Assembly: GCA_020636075.1 (NCBI GenBank)
Contig: JACJYO010000001.1
Coordinates: forward strand, 806,001-870,000
Source of the DNA: Lewinellaceae bacterium
GTDB taxonomy: Bacteria; Bacteroidota; Bacteroidia; Chitinophagales; Saprospiraceae
DNA length: 64,000 bases
Reading direction: 5' to 3'
Both the position numbers and the translations under genes were made by a program. The notes beneath the pieces were generated by a model, which was not told the DNA's origin, searched no databases, and worked only from the letters and a program-made list of their open reading frames with translations. Positions 52,935 to 61,114 of this stretch are shown one piece after another (positions within the stretch are counted from its first letter, which is position 1; every line of letters begins with the position of its first letter).

Positions 52935-53972
52935 TCAGCAAAATACCTGATCATTCTTTTTCTCCGGAAGCGAAGTCAGTTCAGCATCAGTTTCTTCAGT
53001 CAGGAATCCTTCTGCACGCATCCATTCATCATTGAAGACTTTGCTCACGTATTTGCAACCGTGGTCGGCAAAAATCAGTACGACAACATCATCAGCCGTC
53101 AATTCATTTTTAATCTGGTGCAAACACTGCAAAGCCGCACCACTGGAATAGCCGGCAAGAATGCCTTCCTGTCGGGCGAGCGCCCGGGCCCGCAGTGCAC
53201 TTTCCTTGTCTGTAACTTTTACAAAGCGGTTGATCAATTCAAAATCCACATTTTCAGGGATGATATTCTTCCCGGTGCCCTCAATTCGATAGGAATAAAT
53301 TTCATTTTCATCGTATACCCCGGTTTCATGGTATTTTTTCAATACCGAACCGTAGGCATCTACAGCGATGACATTCAGATTTGGATTTTGCTCGCGCAAA
53401 TACCGGGCTGAGCCGCAGAGTGTTCCACCTGTGCTTGCACTACCGATAATCCAGTTGACAGCGCCATTTGTTTGCTCCCAAATCTCCGGACCTGTGCTCA
53501 GGTAATGCGCTTCACCGTTATCCGGATTGAAGTTTTGATTCACATAAAAAGCGCCGGGAATATCTTTTGCCAGTTGCTCGGCACGCCGGTAGTACGAATT
53601 CGGGTCATTTGGTTTGGCATCTTTGGGGCATAAAATAACCTCTGCACCCATGGCACGCAGGTTGTTCAATTTATCTTCCGATATCTTACTGGTCACCGTA
53701 AGTACACAACGGTAGCCTTTTATCGCGCATACCATGGCAAGGCTGAACCCGGTATTGCCACTGGTAGCGTCGACAACTGTACCGCCGGGCTGAAGTTTGC
53801 CCAATTGCTCGGCACGCTCAAGCATATGCAGCGCAATTCGATCTTTAGCGCTCAGGCCGGGATTAAATGCTTCAACTTTAGCGTAAACGGTAGCTGGAAT
53901 ACCAGCTGCGACACTATTGAGGCGGATGAGCGGAGTTTTGCCAATCGTTTCCAAGATATTGTTGTAAACCAT
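52935..53972 (-). CDS. PLP-dependent cysteine synthase/CBS family enzyme (candidate cysteate synthase)
   Basis: 345 residues, PLP fold type II. PLP lysine K43 (GLSAKDRIAL; most relatives read SVKDR), TSGNTG at 70-75, phosphate-binding GSASTGGTLCG near 185, and the C-terminal GYSSGAALQ. The family makes cysteine, cystathionine or related products by beta-replacement. It lacks heme and CBS domains. Because the next genes are an oxygenase and a long-chain-base synthase, a cysteate synthase role (sulfite onto O-phosphoserine or a similar donor) is attractive; ordinary cysteine synthase is the simple alternative. First gene of the unit, with a 735-nt upstream gap. Confidence 0.87.
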   Translation of the reverse strand: MVYNNILETIGKTPLIRLNSVAAGIPATVYAKVEAFNPGLSAKDRIALHMLERAEQLGKLQPGGTVVDATSGNTGFSLAMVCAIKGYRCVLTVTSKISEDKLNNLRAMGAEVILCPKDAKPNDPNSYYRRAEQLAKDIPGAFYVNQNFNPDNGEAHYLSTGPEIWEQTNGAVNWIIGSASTGGTLCGSARYLREQNPNLNVIAVDAYGSVLKKYHETGVYDENEIYSYRIEGTGKNIIPENVDFELINRFVKVTDKESALRARALARQEGILAGYSSGAALQCLHQIKNELTADDVVVLIFADHGCKYVSKVFNDEWMRAEGFLTEETDAELTSLPEKKNDQVFC

Positions 53973-54058
53973 GCGCCGGAGACTTTTTTTTAGAAATTAA
54001 TTCAGAAAATGAAGCGTTGCAAACAGGACCAAAAAGGCCCAACTGCACCTAAAATAAA

Positions 54059-54140
54059 ATGTGCAAATATGTAAACTGCCTGCCCGGTGGATCAGATTTT
54101 AAACTGGTCAACCGGTAGATCAGAATAACACATTTGCACA
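54059..54140. repeat. Inverted repeat enclosing two direct repeats
   Basis: Arms ATGTGCAAAT (54059-54068) and ATTTGCACAT (54131-54140) flank two imperfect direct copies, CCGGTGGATCAGATTTTAAA and CCGGTAGATCAGAATAACA. It lies between the cysteine-synthase-like gene and its -7 box, so in its 5' leader. The rest of 53973-54374 is AT-rich with no gene seen. Confidence 0.6.
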
Positions 54141-54158
54141 TGAAAGCGTAAAGCTGAC

Positions 54159-54166
54159 ACAAAGGT
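54159..54166 (-). promoter_or_regulatory. TAnnTTTG box before the cysteine-synthase-like gene
   Basis: Minus strand TACCTTTG, exact -7 box; predicted leader about 180 nt that includes the inverted repeat at 54059-54140. No clear -33 box. Confidence 0.4.
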
Positions 54167-54374
54167 AGGACTTTAACTCCAAAAAAACGGTAATCTTCTC
54201 ACAGTTATCCGGCTAAATTATCTTGCGCAGTACAAAAAGTCACTTCATGAAAAATTTACATAAAAACCTTTTTCCATTATAAAAAATATTTCCATCTTTG
54301 GGACTATTGCAGAATTATAATCTGACTTTTCTTTATTCTTAGTCTTTTTTCATAATCTAAACTGTTTCTTGCAT

Positions 54375-54467
54375 ATGCTTATTTTGTACGTAACAATTGC
54401 TGCACTTGTTCTGGTCCGCACGCTTCCTAAAATGGCAACCCTTTGGGATTCAATGTCCCGCTACTAA
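54375..54467 (+). CDS. Small single-span membrane peptide (30 residues)
   Basis: Too short for usual gene callers. ATG 54375 to TAA 54467 encodes MLILYVTIAALVLVRTLPKM followed by ATLWDSMSRY: one hydrophobic span (residues 2-15) and a basic/aromatic tail. A strong terminator lies 55 nt after the stop, and the region before is AT-rich, so it looks like a stand-alone short transcript. Not recognised; a membrane-active peptide or a small subunit are both possible. It might instead be a non-coding RNA that happens to contain a frame. Confidence 0.45.
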   Translation: MLILYVTIAALVLVRTLPKMATLWDSMSRY

Positions 54468-54522
54468 AGTGCGATAACCCTCCAAGTTTTAATTCGACAG
54501 GTCATTATCCTGTAGACATTTT

Positions 54523-54565
54523 GGCAGGAGTCATTCGGTAAGTACGAGTGACTCCTGCTTTTTTA
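54523..54565 (+). terminator. Rho-independent terminator after the 30-residue gene
   Basis: Stem GCAGGAGTCA (54523-54532) with complement TGACTCCTGC (54549-54558), then TTTTTTATT. It ends whatever is transcribed rightward from the AT-rich gap before exbB. Confidence 0.9.
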
Positions 54566-54644
54566 TTGTTGTAAAATGGCAGACAAAGCCCTTCAGGGAT
54601 TGTAAAAATGTTAAGGAATTCGCGTCGTCGAATACAAAATACCC

Positions 54645-54652
54645 TACTTTTG
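54645..54652 (+). promoter_or_regulatory. TAnnTTTG box before exbB
   Basis: TACTTTTG, exact -7 box, 55 nt before the exbB ATG; no good TTTG at -33. It lies downstream of the terminator at 54523, so the exb genes have their own promoter. Confidence 0.5.
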
Positions 54653-54707
54653 GCGTTCGCAAAGCGCAATGAAACAATCATCTTAACTAACCAAGTTCAT
54701 CCTGTTT

Positions 54708-55418
54708 ATGACGGTGCAATCCTTATTAGCCGCATTTTGGTTTCTACAAGTAATAACTCCTGCCGATACTGACCCTCTCGCTCCTGAACACAAAAGCCTG
54801 CTTGATTCCTTTTTAGGAAATACCACTTCCAGCATGGTAATGTTTTTCGTGCTGGTATTTCTTTCTATTGCTGCCGTGTATATTATTCTGGAACGCTATT
54901 GGACCTTACAGCGTGCAGGCCGCGTTGATCATAATTTTATGAACAGCATTCGGGCAAGTGTTGAAAGCGGTAACCTTCAGGCAGCCAAAGCCCTTTGTCA
55001 AAGTGTGGATGCACCAATGGCCCGCATGGTAGAAAAAGGTCTCGATCGTATCGGGAAACCGCTTGAAGACATTAATAAAGCCATCGAAAATGTTGGCAAC
55101 CTTGAACTGCTTAAACTGGAACGCAATCTTTCCACCCTTGCTTCGATTTCCGGCCTGGGGCCTATGTTCGGGCTTTTGGGCACCGTATTGGGCCTTATCC
55201 TTTCATTTCAGGATATGTCGACCGCTACAAACGTTACCCCACAAGTGCTTTCCGGTGGTATTTACCAAGCCCTGACCAGTACGGCCATGGGGCTTATTGT
55301 TTCAATTGTAGCCATGGCCGGCTACAACCTCCTGGTTTCCAACTTGGATAAAGTGGTGTATAAAATGGAATACACAGCCCTGCAATTTATGGACCTCCTG
55401 CAGGAGCCCTCGCGCTAG
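54708..55418 (+). CDS. exbB: ExbB/TolQ/MotA family proton channel protein
   Basis: 236 residues, three membrane segments (MVMFFVLVFLSIAAVYIILE at about 44-63; ISGLGPMFGLLGTVLGLILS at about 147-166; ALTSTAMGLIVSIVAMAGYN at about 187-206). The GLLGTVLG motif and the Thr/Pro of the pore are conserved. With ExbD it forms the proton-driven motor of the TonB or Tol system in the inner membrane. exbD follows 54 nt downstream, then a TonB-like gene, forming a complete ExbB-ExbD-TonB unit. Confidence 0.95.
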   Translation: MTVQSLLAAFWFLQVITPADTDPLAPEHKSLLDSFLGNTTSSMVMFFVLVFLSIAAVYIILERYWTLQRAGRVDHNFMNSIRASVESGNLQAAKALCQSVDAPMARMVEKGLDRIGKPLEDINKAIENVGNLELLKLERNLSTLASISGLGPMFGLLGTVLGLILSFQDMSTATNVTPQVLSGGIYQALTSTAMGLIVSIVAMAGYNLLVSNLDKVVYKMEYTALQFMDLLQEPSR

Positions 55419-55472
55419 GCGCTGTATTTCAACACTAAACCACCTTAACTTTCATCCAACTACGATAATATT

Positions 55473-55889
55473 ATGGGCTTAAAACGAAGAGTGCGCGTCA
55501 CGCCCGCCTTTAGCCTGGCAGCCATGATCGACATCATTTTTCTCCTTTTGATGTTTTTCATGCTGACCTCCAAGTTCGTCACGCCAAATGCACTGAACCT
55601 GCAATTGCCTTCCAGTAGCTCCAAAACTATGGCTTCGCCATCACTTGCGGTTTCTGTGAATGCCAGGGGGCAGTACTACCTCGACGGTACCCCCATCGGT
55701 AAAGACCGCCTGTTTTCGGCATTATCGGCTAAAATAAGGGCTTCAAATGAAGACCCGAAAAACACAACGATTACAGTCGTTGCCGAAAAAACAGTCCCGT
55801 TGGACAATGTGGTTTTTATCCTGGACATTGCCAACAGGCTAAAGGTGAAAACGATTCTGGCCACAGAAGAGCACCCCGAAGACCGGTAA
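55473..55889 (+). CDS. exbD: ExbD/TolR family biopolymer transport protein
   Basis: 138 residues. One N-terminal membrane segment with the essential acidic residue, AAMIDIIFLLLMFFMLTSKF (Asp in the membrane, about residue 19), then a periplasmic domain ending in VPLDNVVFILDIANRLKVKT. It carries protons together with ExbB and transmits motion to TonB. Located between exbB and a TonB-like gene, spacing 54 and 77 nt. Confidence 0.94.
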   Translation: MGLKRRVRVTPAFSLAAMIDIIFLLLMFFMLTSKFVTPNALNLQLPSSSSKTMASPSLAVSVNARGQYYLDGTPIGKDRLFSALSAKIRASNEDPKNTTITVVAEKTVPLDNVVFILDIANRLKVKTILATEEHPEDR

Positions 55890-55966
55890 TTGTGAAACTT
55901 TCAAGGATTTAGAGCGTTTTTTATGCAAATAGCTCATCGAGGCATCTTTGAATAAACGGAATAATC

Positions 55967-56920
55967 ATGAAGGCCGTCGCCCACAACGAAGAAGATAGAA
56001 CAAAAGCCATATTGGTCAGCGTAATTCTACATGCCATTTTGCTGGCCTTGCTCTTTTTCCTGCAAATTGCAGTAAAGGAGCAGGTGTTGGAATCACCACC
56101 CATTGTAATTGAATGGGGCGGTGGCGGCGATGATGCAGCCGCTGGTCAACCCGACCTTGGACAAGGCGATGCGCCTGCCGATGTCGGACAACAGTTAGAC
56201 GACCCCAGCAGCCAGGAGCCCGCCGAGGAACCCACCCCGTCCACCCCGACATCAAGTTCTCCTCCACCTAGTCCTTCAAAGCCATCTACTACAACTACCC
56301 CGACGACGACCGATCCCAATGCAGCCGCCTTACGCCGGGCCCAGGAAGAAGCCAGGCGTCGCCAGGAGCAGGAACGCCAACGGCAAAAGGAAGAAGCCGA
56401 AGCCCGGGCCGAGCAGGAACGCCAGCGACAGGCAGAACTCGATCGCCAACGCCGTGAACAAGAAGAACTCGAAAAGAAAAAAGGTAAGTTTGGTAGTAGT
56501 TTTGGCAAACCGGGTTCTACCGGCAGCGGCCAGGGCAACACCGGTCAGCCCGGAAACCAGGGTACAACCGATGGCACCGGGAGCAATCCGTTTGGTAAGA
56601 CAGCCGGAAGCGGTGGTGGTAGTGGCGGCGGTGATGGCGGCGGTGTCGGCGAATCTATCGGCGGTGGCCTTGGGGGCCGCAAAGTGATCGGACGCCCGAA
56701 AATGGTCGACGATACGCAAAAAACCGGTAAAGTAGCCGTTCGTGTTTGCGTAAATGCCGATGGGAGCGTTAGTTCTGCATCGTACACCCAGTTGGGTTCT
56801 ACTACTACGGATAGTGTATTGCGAAACAAAGCCCTCAGCTGGGCCCGGCAATATCTATTTGCTGCTTCAAATGTTGCAGAACAATGCGGTACGATTACCT
56901 TTGATTTCCGGGTCAAGTAA
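55967..56920 (+). CDS. TonB/TolA-like energy transducer
   Basis: 317 residues. N-terminal membrane anchor (ILVSVILHAILLALLFFLQI at about 15-34), a Pro/Ser/Thr stretch (about 80-112), a highly charged helix (ALRRAQEEARRRQEQERQRQ, about 118-172), a Gly-rich linker (about 175-240) and a C-terminal TonB-like domain (GKVAVRVCVNADGSVSSASY). It spans the periplasm and couples the ExbB/ExbD motor to outer-membrane receptors. The charged helix is TolA-like, the C-terminus TonB-like. The stop codon touches the first palindrome of the element at 56921. Confidence 0.9.
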   Translation: MKAVAHNEEDRTKAILVSVILHAILLALLFFLQIAVKEQVLESPPIVIEWGGGGDDAAAGQPDLGQGDAPADVGQQLDDPSSQEPAEEPTPSTPTSSSPPPSPSKPSTTTTPTTTDPNAAALRRAQEEARRRQEQERQRQKEEAEARAEQERQRQAELDRQRREQEELEKKKGKFGSSFGKPGSTGSGQGNTGQPGNQGTTDGTGSNPFGKTAGSGGGSGGGDGGGVGESIGGGLGGRKVIGRPKMVDDTQKTGKVAVRVCVNADGSVSSASYTQLGSTTTDSVLRNKALSWARQYLFAASNVAEQCGTITFDFRVK

Positions 56921-57051
56921 CGCCGTCTGTTAGACGGCGTGGCTATGTAAAGCCCAAACAAACAAGCGGGATTTTGGCTATTGTTATTAGCTAAAATCCC
57001 GCTTGTTTGTTTGATGAAGCGTTGGTTTTTCACCCCGTCTAACAGACGGGG
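56921..57051. repeat. Compound palindromic element between convergent stop codons
   Basis: Left palindrome CGCCGTCTGTTAGACGGCG (56921-56939), a central hairpin with 26-bp arms (CAAACAAACAAGCGGGATTT plus TGGCTA, 56955-56980; complement 56988-57013; one mismatch, loop TTGTTAT), and right palindrome CCCCGTCTAACAGACGGGG (57033-57051). The element fills the gap exactly from one stop codon to the other. Left and right copies are inverted relative to each other, and differ by a compensated base pair. Probably also acts as a terminator in both directions. Confidence 0.88.
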
Positions 57052-59073
57052 TTACTTCATAAGATTCTGATCAAAAGCCTCCATCTGGCGGCCATGTTGT
57101 GCAGCTAACTGGTAATCCTGCTGGGCGCCAACCTTGTCGCCAAGTTGAGCTTTTGCACGTGCCCGTTCAAGGTAGGCAATGCCCAAACCCGGATTGAGTT
57201 GGATCGCCCGGTTCAAATCAGTGACCGCGTCAACATTTTTCCCCAAGCTTCTACGCAGCATGCCGCGTTCATACCAGATATTCGAGTTGTACGGATCAAG
57301 TTTCAGGTACTCCGAATAGTCGTTTATGGCGTTCTCATATTGTTGGATACTGAAATAAACCAGTGAACGGTTTAGAAAGCCGTTTTTATTGGTCGGTTCT
57401 GTAACGATCCCTTCATTCAAGTCGGCAAGTGCCCCTTCAAATTGTCCAAGCGATGCTTTGGCAGCACCGCGGTTGATCAACATTTCGGCTTTGGTTTTGG
57501 GTTTCAGATTAGGCCGGCTCAGGCCATCATTGAAATCTTCAATGGCCAGTCTTGTGTATTCTCCCACCTTATTCGGAAATTTTCCGCCTGTAGCCATATC
57601 GAAGTAGGTTTTACCACGGCTATTGCGGAGTTCGGGGTTTTTGGGCTCGATTTCGATGGACTTGGAATAGTCCTTCAGCGCAAGGTCATAATTGCCCTGG
57701 TCGCGCAGAAACTGCCCGCGGTTCCAATATGGCAATGAATTTTTGTCCTCTTCATATTTCATAACGTGGGTCCATAACGTACCACCGTCTTGCCAGACAT
57801 CAATTTGCTTTACTGTAAGAAATCCAAAAATCAAAAAGACAACCCCTGCGGCGACATTCAGGTTAAAGCGCATACCGGCGTCTTTTGAAGCATACTTATC
57901 ATACAACCACCCGGCAATTGCGAAAAAACCCAGGTAAGGCACATACGTAAAACGATCGGCCAAAAAGCCCTGCCCGGCGCCAAATACCTGCAGTACGAAC
58001 ATTACATTGAAGAAAAAGAAGAGCATGCCAAACACCCAGATCCGCTTGTCCATCTTCCACAGCCTGTAAATTCCGAACCATATCGCGATAAACAGTATTG
58101 GGGACAAATACACCCAAATCGGTAGCGGCTTTGGGTAAGGATACAATGGCGACATTGGATAGGGAACGAATAATTTTTGCAAATACACACAAAAAGAATA
58201 GGTCCCCACACATAGGCGGTCGAGGAAGTTAAAATTGGTCACCTCATCATTCGTGGACCCTTCCCGGCCGAGTGTATAAATATTGATCAAACCAAACACC
58301 ATCGAGGTGATCCAAAAGGGCGTTTTTTCCAGTAGCAGATTAAATTTAATTGGCCTACGAAACCAGTAATCCACGGCAAGCATTGCCAAGGGCAACGAAA
58401 CAGCCTGCACCTTGGAAAAGCCCGATAAAACAGCCAGCACAAGCATCAGTAAATAGATGCGCAGGCGTTTGCCTTTATCCTCTGTTTTTATCCAACGGAT
58501 ATAATACATCAGAGCGGCAAAGAAGAAAACCGCAAACAATACGTCCTTTCGCTCGGTCGCCCATGCAACCGATTCTACCCGCATCGGGTGAATGCCAAAC
58601 AATAATCCGCCAATGAAGGCCCCTCCATTGCCAAAGCCCAAATGCAGCAGAAAGCGCATGACAAAAAACAGCGTGAGCAGGTGCAGCAACACGTTGTCCA
58701 GGTGGATCACCGTGGTGTTTAACTCACCGGTGAACTTTTTTTCCAGATAAAAAGTAAAAATCGGCAAGGGGTTATAGTTACCGATGACAGCGCCTTTGTC
58801 AATGCTGAAAATATTGCGCAGACTTTCGCCGTCGATCCGCTCCAGGTTGGGATTTTCGTACAGGTTGGGCGGGTCGTCCCAGTTAACCAGTTTGTTGTCG
58901 AGTGACGGGTAATAACAAACTGCCGTAATGGCCATGGCAATCAGCGCCCATTTCAGCCAGCCGGCCGGCTCCCAGCGTGTGCCCGAATCCGGGGTAGCCG
59001 GCTTGGAATCCCTTTGTGCAGTTTTGGTCTTTAATTTCGGCTGTTGTCGCTTGTGTGCTGGTTTTTTCGCCAT
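57052..59073 (-). CDS. Multi-pass membrane protein with C-terminal TPR (GT-C/TMTC-like)
   Basis: 673 residues. A basic Lys-rich N-terminus (about 1-30), then about 10-11 membrane segments (LKWALIAMAITAVCYYPS onward, to about 430) with the loop pattern of GT-C glycosyltransferases: DNKLVNWDDPPNLYENP, FGIHPMRVESVAWATERKDV, and GFLADRFTYVPYLGFFAIAG. The C-terminal third (about 455-660) is TPR repeats (YWNRGQFLRDQGNYDLALKD). This plan matches TMTC-like proteins, which O-mannosylate targets in eukaryotes; in bacteria the acceptor is unknown. It converges on the TonB-like gene and has a -7 box 57 nt upstream. Confidence 0.85.
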   Translation of the reverse strand: MAKKPAHKRQQPKLKTKTAQRDSKPATPDSGTRWEPAGWLKWALIAMAITAVCYYPSLDNKLVNWDDPPNLYENPNLERIDGESLRNIFSIDKGAVIGNYNPLPIFTFYLEKKFTGELNTTVIHLDNVLLHLLTLFFVMRFLLHLGFGNGGAFIGGLLFGIHPMRVESVAWATERKDVLFAVFFFAALMYYIRWIKTEDKGKRLRIYLLMLVLAVLSGFSKVQAVSLPLAMLAVDYWFRRPIKFNLLLEKTPFWITSMVFGLINIYTLGREGSTNDEVTNFNFLDRLCVGTYSFCVYLQKLFVPYPMSPLYPYPKPLPIWVYLSPILFIAIWFGIYRLWKMDKRIWVFGMLFFFFNVMFVLQVFGAGQGFLADRFTYVPYLGFFAIAGWLYDKYASKDAGMRFNLNVAAGVVFLIFGFLTVKQIDVWQDGGTLWTHVMKYEEDKNSLPYWNRGQFLRDQGNYDLALKDYSKSIEIEPKNPELRNSRGKTYFDMATGGKFPNKVGEYTRLAIEDFNDGLSRPNLKPKTKAEMLINRGAAKASLGQFEGALADLNEGIVTEPTNKNGFLNRSLVYFSIQQYENAINDYSEYLKLDPYNSNIWYERGMLRRSLGKNVDAVTDLNRAIQLNPGLGIAYLERARAKAQLGDKVGAQQDYQLAAQHGRQMEAFDQNLMK

Positions 59074-59128
59074 ATTAACAGGATCGTTCAGGAAAACGGA
59101 AGACTAAAATCATTAAAATACTTGCCGG

Positions 59129-59136
59129 CAAAAATA
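59129..59136 (-). promoter_or_regulatory. TAnnTTTG box before the TMTC-like gene
   Basis: Minus strand TATTTTTG, exact -7 box, 55 nt upstream of the ATG; -33 box not seen. Rest of the 266-nt divergent gap 59074-59339 shows nothing else. Confidence 0.4.
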
Positions 59137-59339
59137 GCATTTTTCGCTTCCCGTTTACCAGAACTTCATCGAGTCGGATTAAGCAGCGCCATTTGTTTTT
59201 GAATGCAATTGAACACTTTGACAACCATGCCGGAAGACAACATCTGTTGCCAGGCACTGGCTTTGAAACCTGACTTTTATGTTTTTCCGGTAAAAACCAG
59301 TGGGCGCAATATTGCAATTTGCTCCAAAATTTATCTGCC

Positions 59340-61034
59340 ATGAAAAATCCCGTGTATTGCTGCTTGTTCTTTTACTTTTTTCCCCTATGGCTTACTGCAC
59401 AACAGGCCTTCACGGACTCCATTTGGCTTGAAACTCCCAACCTTCGGGTATGCTTGCGCACCAACGGGAGCTTATATGCCGGCAGTAAAGCGGGGGCCGT
59501 TCAATTCAGGCATCAAAGCCTTTTTGGTGAAAAATGGACGACCGTGGTCAAAGAGTCCGGGCTATGGTTTGGTGGTATCGACCCGGCTGGAAACCTGCTG
59601 TTGTCGGCCCAGCAATTTGAGCCCAACCGGATAACTGATTTCCGGGCCGGGCTGCCAGGACTTCCGGGTTCAGATAAATTTTGGCTGATTAGCCACGATC
59701 AAATCGTCCAACATCTTGAAGATTACTCCCAGGATGCCGTCATCGACCATCCCATCCCGGAGATATTTGCATGGCCAGGCCCAGGCAACCGATTTTTTAA
59801 AGCATACAACGGCTTTGAATTGCCCATAGATTTTCACGGAAACTGGGGTAACTTTTTAGACCGGAACAACAACAACATTTACGAACCGGATAAGGGTGAG
59901 TACCCCGTTTTCAAACAAACATTTGGCGGGAAAGCAGTATACTTTCCGGATCAAATCGTGGCATTTTTATTCCATACCGATGGGCTTTCGTTGGAATTCC
60001 CGGCGACCAGTGGTTATCCGGCGTCGGGTATGGGGTATGCTTATACACTTAACTGCCCGGCAAAGGCGTTGTTTGCGAATTCAATCTATTTTACCTGGGT
60101 TTGGCAAAATGCAGGGGTGAGACCACTCGACTCCAATTACGTCGCCTGCTACATCAATGCAGACATCGGGAACCCTAATGACGACTACCATGGCAGCAAT
60201 TGGAATACCTATTGGGTGTATAATGCCGACAGTGTTTATGATGCACGTTTTGAGATGGCTGCGCCGGTGCTGTCTGTCCGGTCAATCCAGGGACCGCTTG
60301 ATATGTATGGCGGCGCAAATATGCCGTTGATCATGCCTGTCGGCACTCAAACAGACTTACCACCGGTAAGGTTCCCCGAATCCCCCCTCGAATATTACCG
60401 GTACCTGACCTGCCATTGGCGCGATGGAACGCCACTGACCAACGGCGGGAATGGTTACGGTGGCTCCGAAGTGGCCCGTCAGGTGTTTCGCGGCAACCCC
60501 TACGCCCCTGGAGTGTGGTCGGAAGTGAATGCCCAAACTACCCGCGGCGACCGCCGGGCATTATTCTCCTGGTATTACCACAGATGGTTCCTGCCCGGCG
60601 CAACCAATTCGCTGAGTTATTACCTGACGGTCCATCCCAAGCCTGAAACTACCCAGGCTAATTATGAATGGTTTGAGTCGATAATTAATGATTTATCCAC
60701 CTCCGACTGGGTCGACGGGTTTGGATTTAGTGGATCGTTTGAGCCCGGATGCAATACCTGGCCTGTGTCTACTTTTGACCGCATGGCTATCCGAACCTAC
60801 CCAAATCCAGTGTCTGATATGTTGTACATTCAGTACGAAGGTGATCTGCCTACCAGAATCCGCCTTTATGACTGGAATCACCGGGTTGCGGCGGAAATTA
60901 TTGATATGAATCTGGGTTGGGGAAACCCGGTCCAAATCCCGGTTCGCCATTTACCACCCGGCGTATATTTTCTGGAGGCCGGTTCGCGAAACAGTATTCA
61001 AACCAATGTTCAAAAAGTGGTGGTGCTGCACTGA
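59340..61034 (+). CDS. Secreted protein of unknown function with T9SS type A sorting domain
   Basis: 564 residues. Signal peptide MKNPVYCCLFFYFFPLWLTA. The first 460 residues are not recognised; they are rich in aromatic residues, with DRNNNNIYEPDKGEYPVFKQ (a calcium-site-like Asp/Asn turn), NADIGNPNDDYHGSNWNTYW and SWYYHRWFLPGATNSLSYYL. The last 80 residues are a Por tail (IRTYPNPVSDMLYIQYEG, LYDWNHRVAAEI, LPPGVYFLEAGS), so it leaves through T9SS and is probably surface-anchored. ATG 59340 is chosen because it opens the signal peptide. Single gene between divergent TMTC-like and downstream transporter genes. Confidence 0.85.
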   Translation: MKNPVYCCLFFYFFPLWLTAQQAFTDSIWLETPNLRVCLRTNGSLYAGSKAGAVQFRHQSLFGEKWTTVVKESGLWFGGIDPAGNLLLSAQQFEPNRITDFRAGLPGLPGSDKFWLISHDQIVQHLEDYSQDAVIDHPIPEIFAWPGPGNRFFKAYNGFELPIDFHGNWGNFLDRNNNNIYEPDKGEYPVFKQTFGGKAVYFPDQIVAFLFHTDGLSLEFPATSGYPASGMGYAYTLNCPAKALFANSIYFTWVWQNAGVRPLDSNYVACYINADIGNPNDDYHGSNWNTYWVYNADSVYDARFEMAAPVLSVRSIQGPLDMYGGANMPLIMPVGTQTDLPPVRFPESPLEYYRYLTCHWRDGTPLTNGGNGYGGSEVARQVFRGNPYAPGVWSEVNAQTTRGDRRALFSWYYHRWFLPGATNSLSYYLTVHPKPETTQANYEWFESIINDLSTSDWVDGFGFSGSFEPGCNTWPVSTFDRMAIRTYPNPVSDMLYIQYEGDLPTRIRLYDWNHRVAAEIIDMNLGWGNPVQIPVRHLPPGVYFLEAGSRNSIQTNVQKVVVLH

Positions 61035-61114
61035 CAAGAACAATTTACCTATCTTTCGCGCCGGAAAACATTTTTCAAACAAAACAACAGCTGAACCAGC
61101 GTTTGCCCGAAATC

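Noticed and set aside
53973..54565. 6S or other known structural RNA in the gap before exbB
   Set aside because: I could not recognise the open-bubble fold of 6S RNA or any other known family by eye; only the terminator and the 30-codon frame are supportable.
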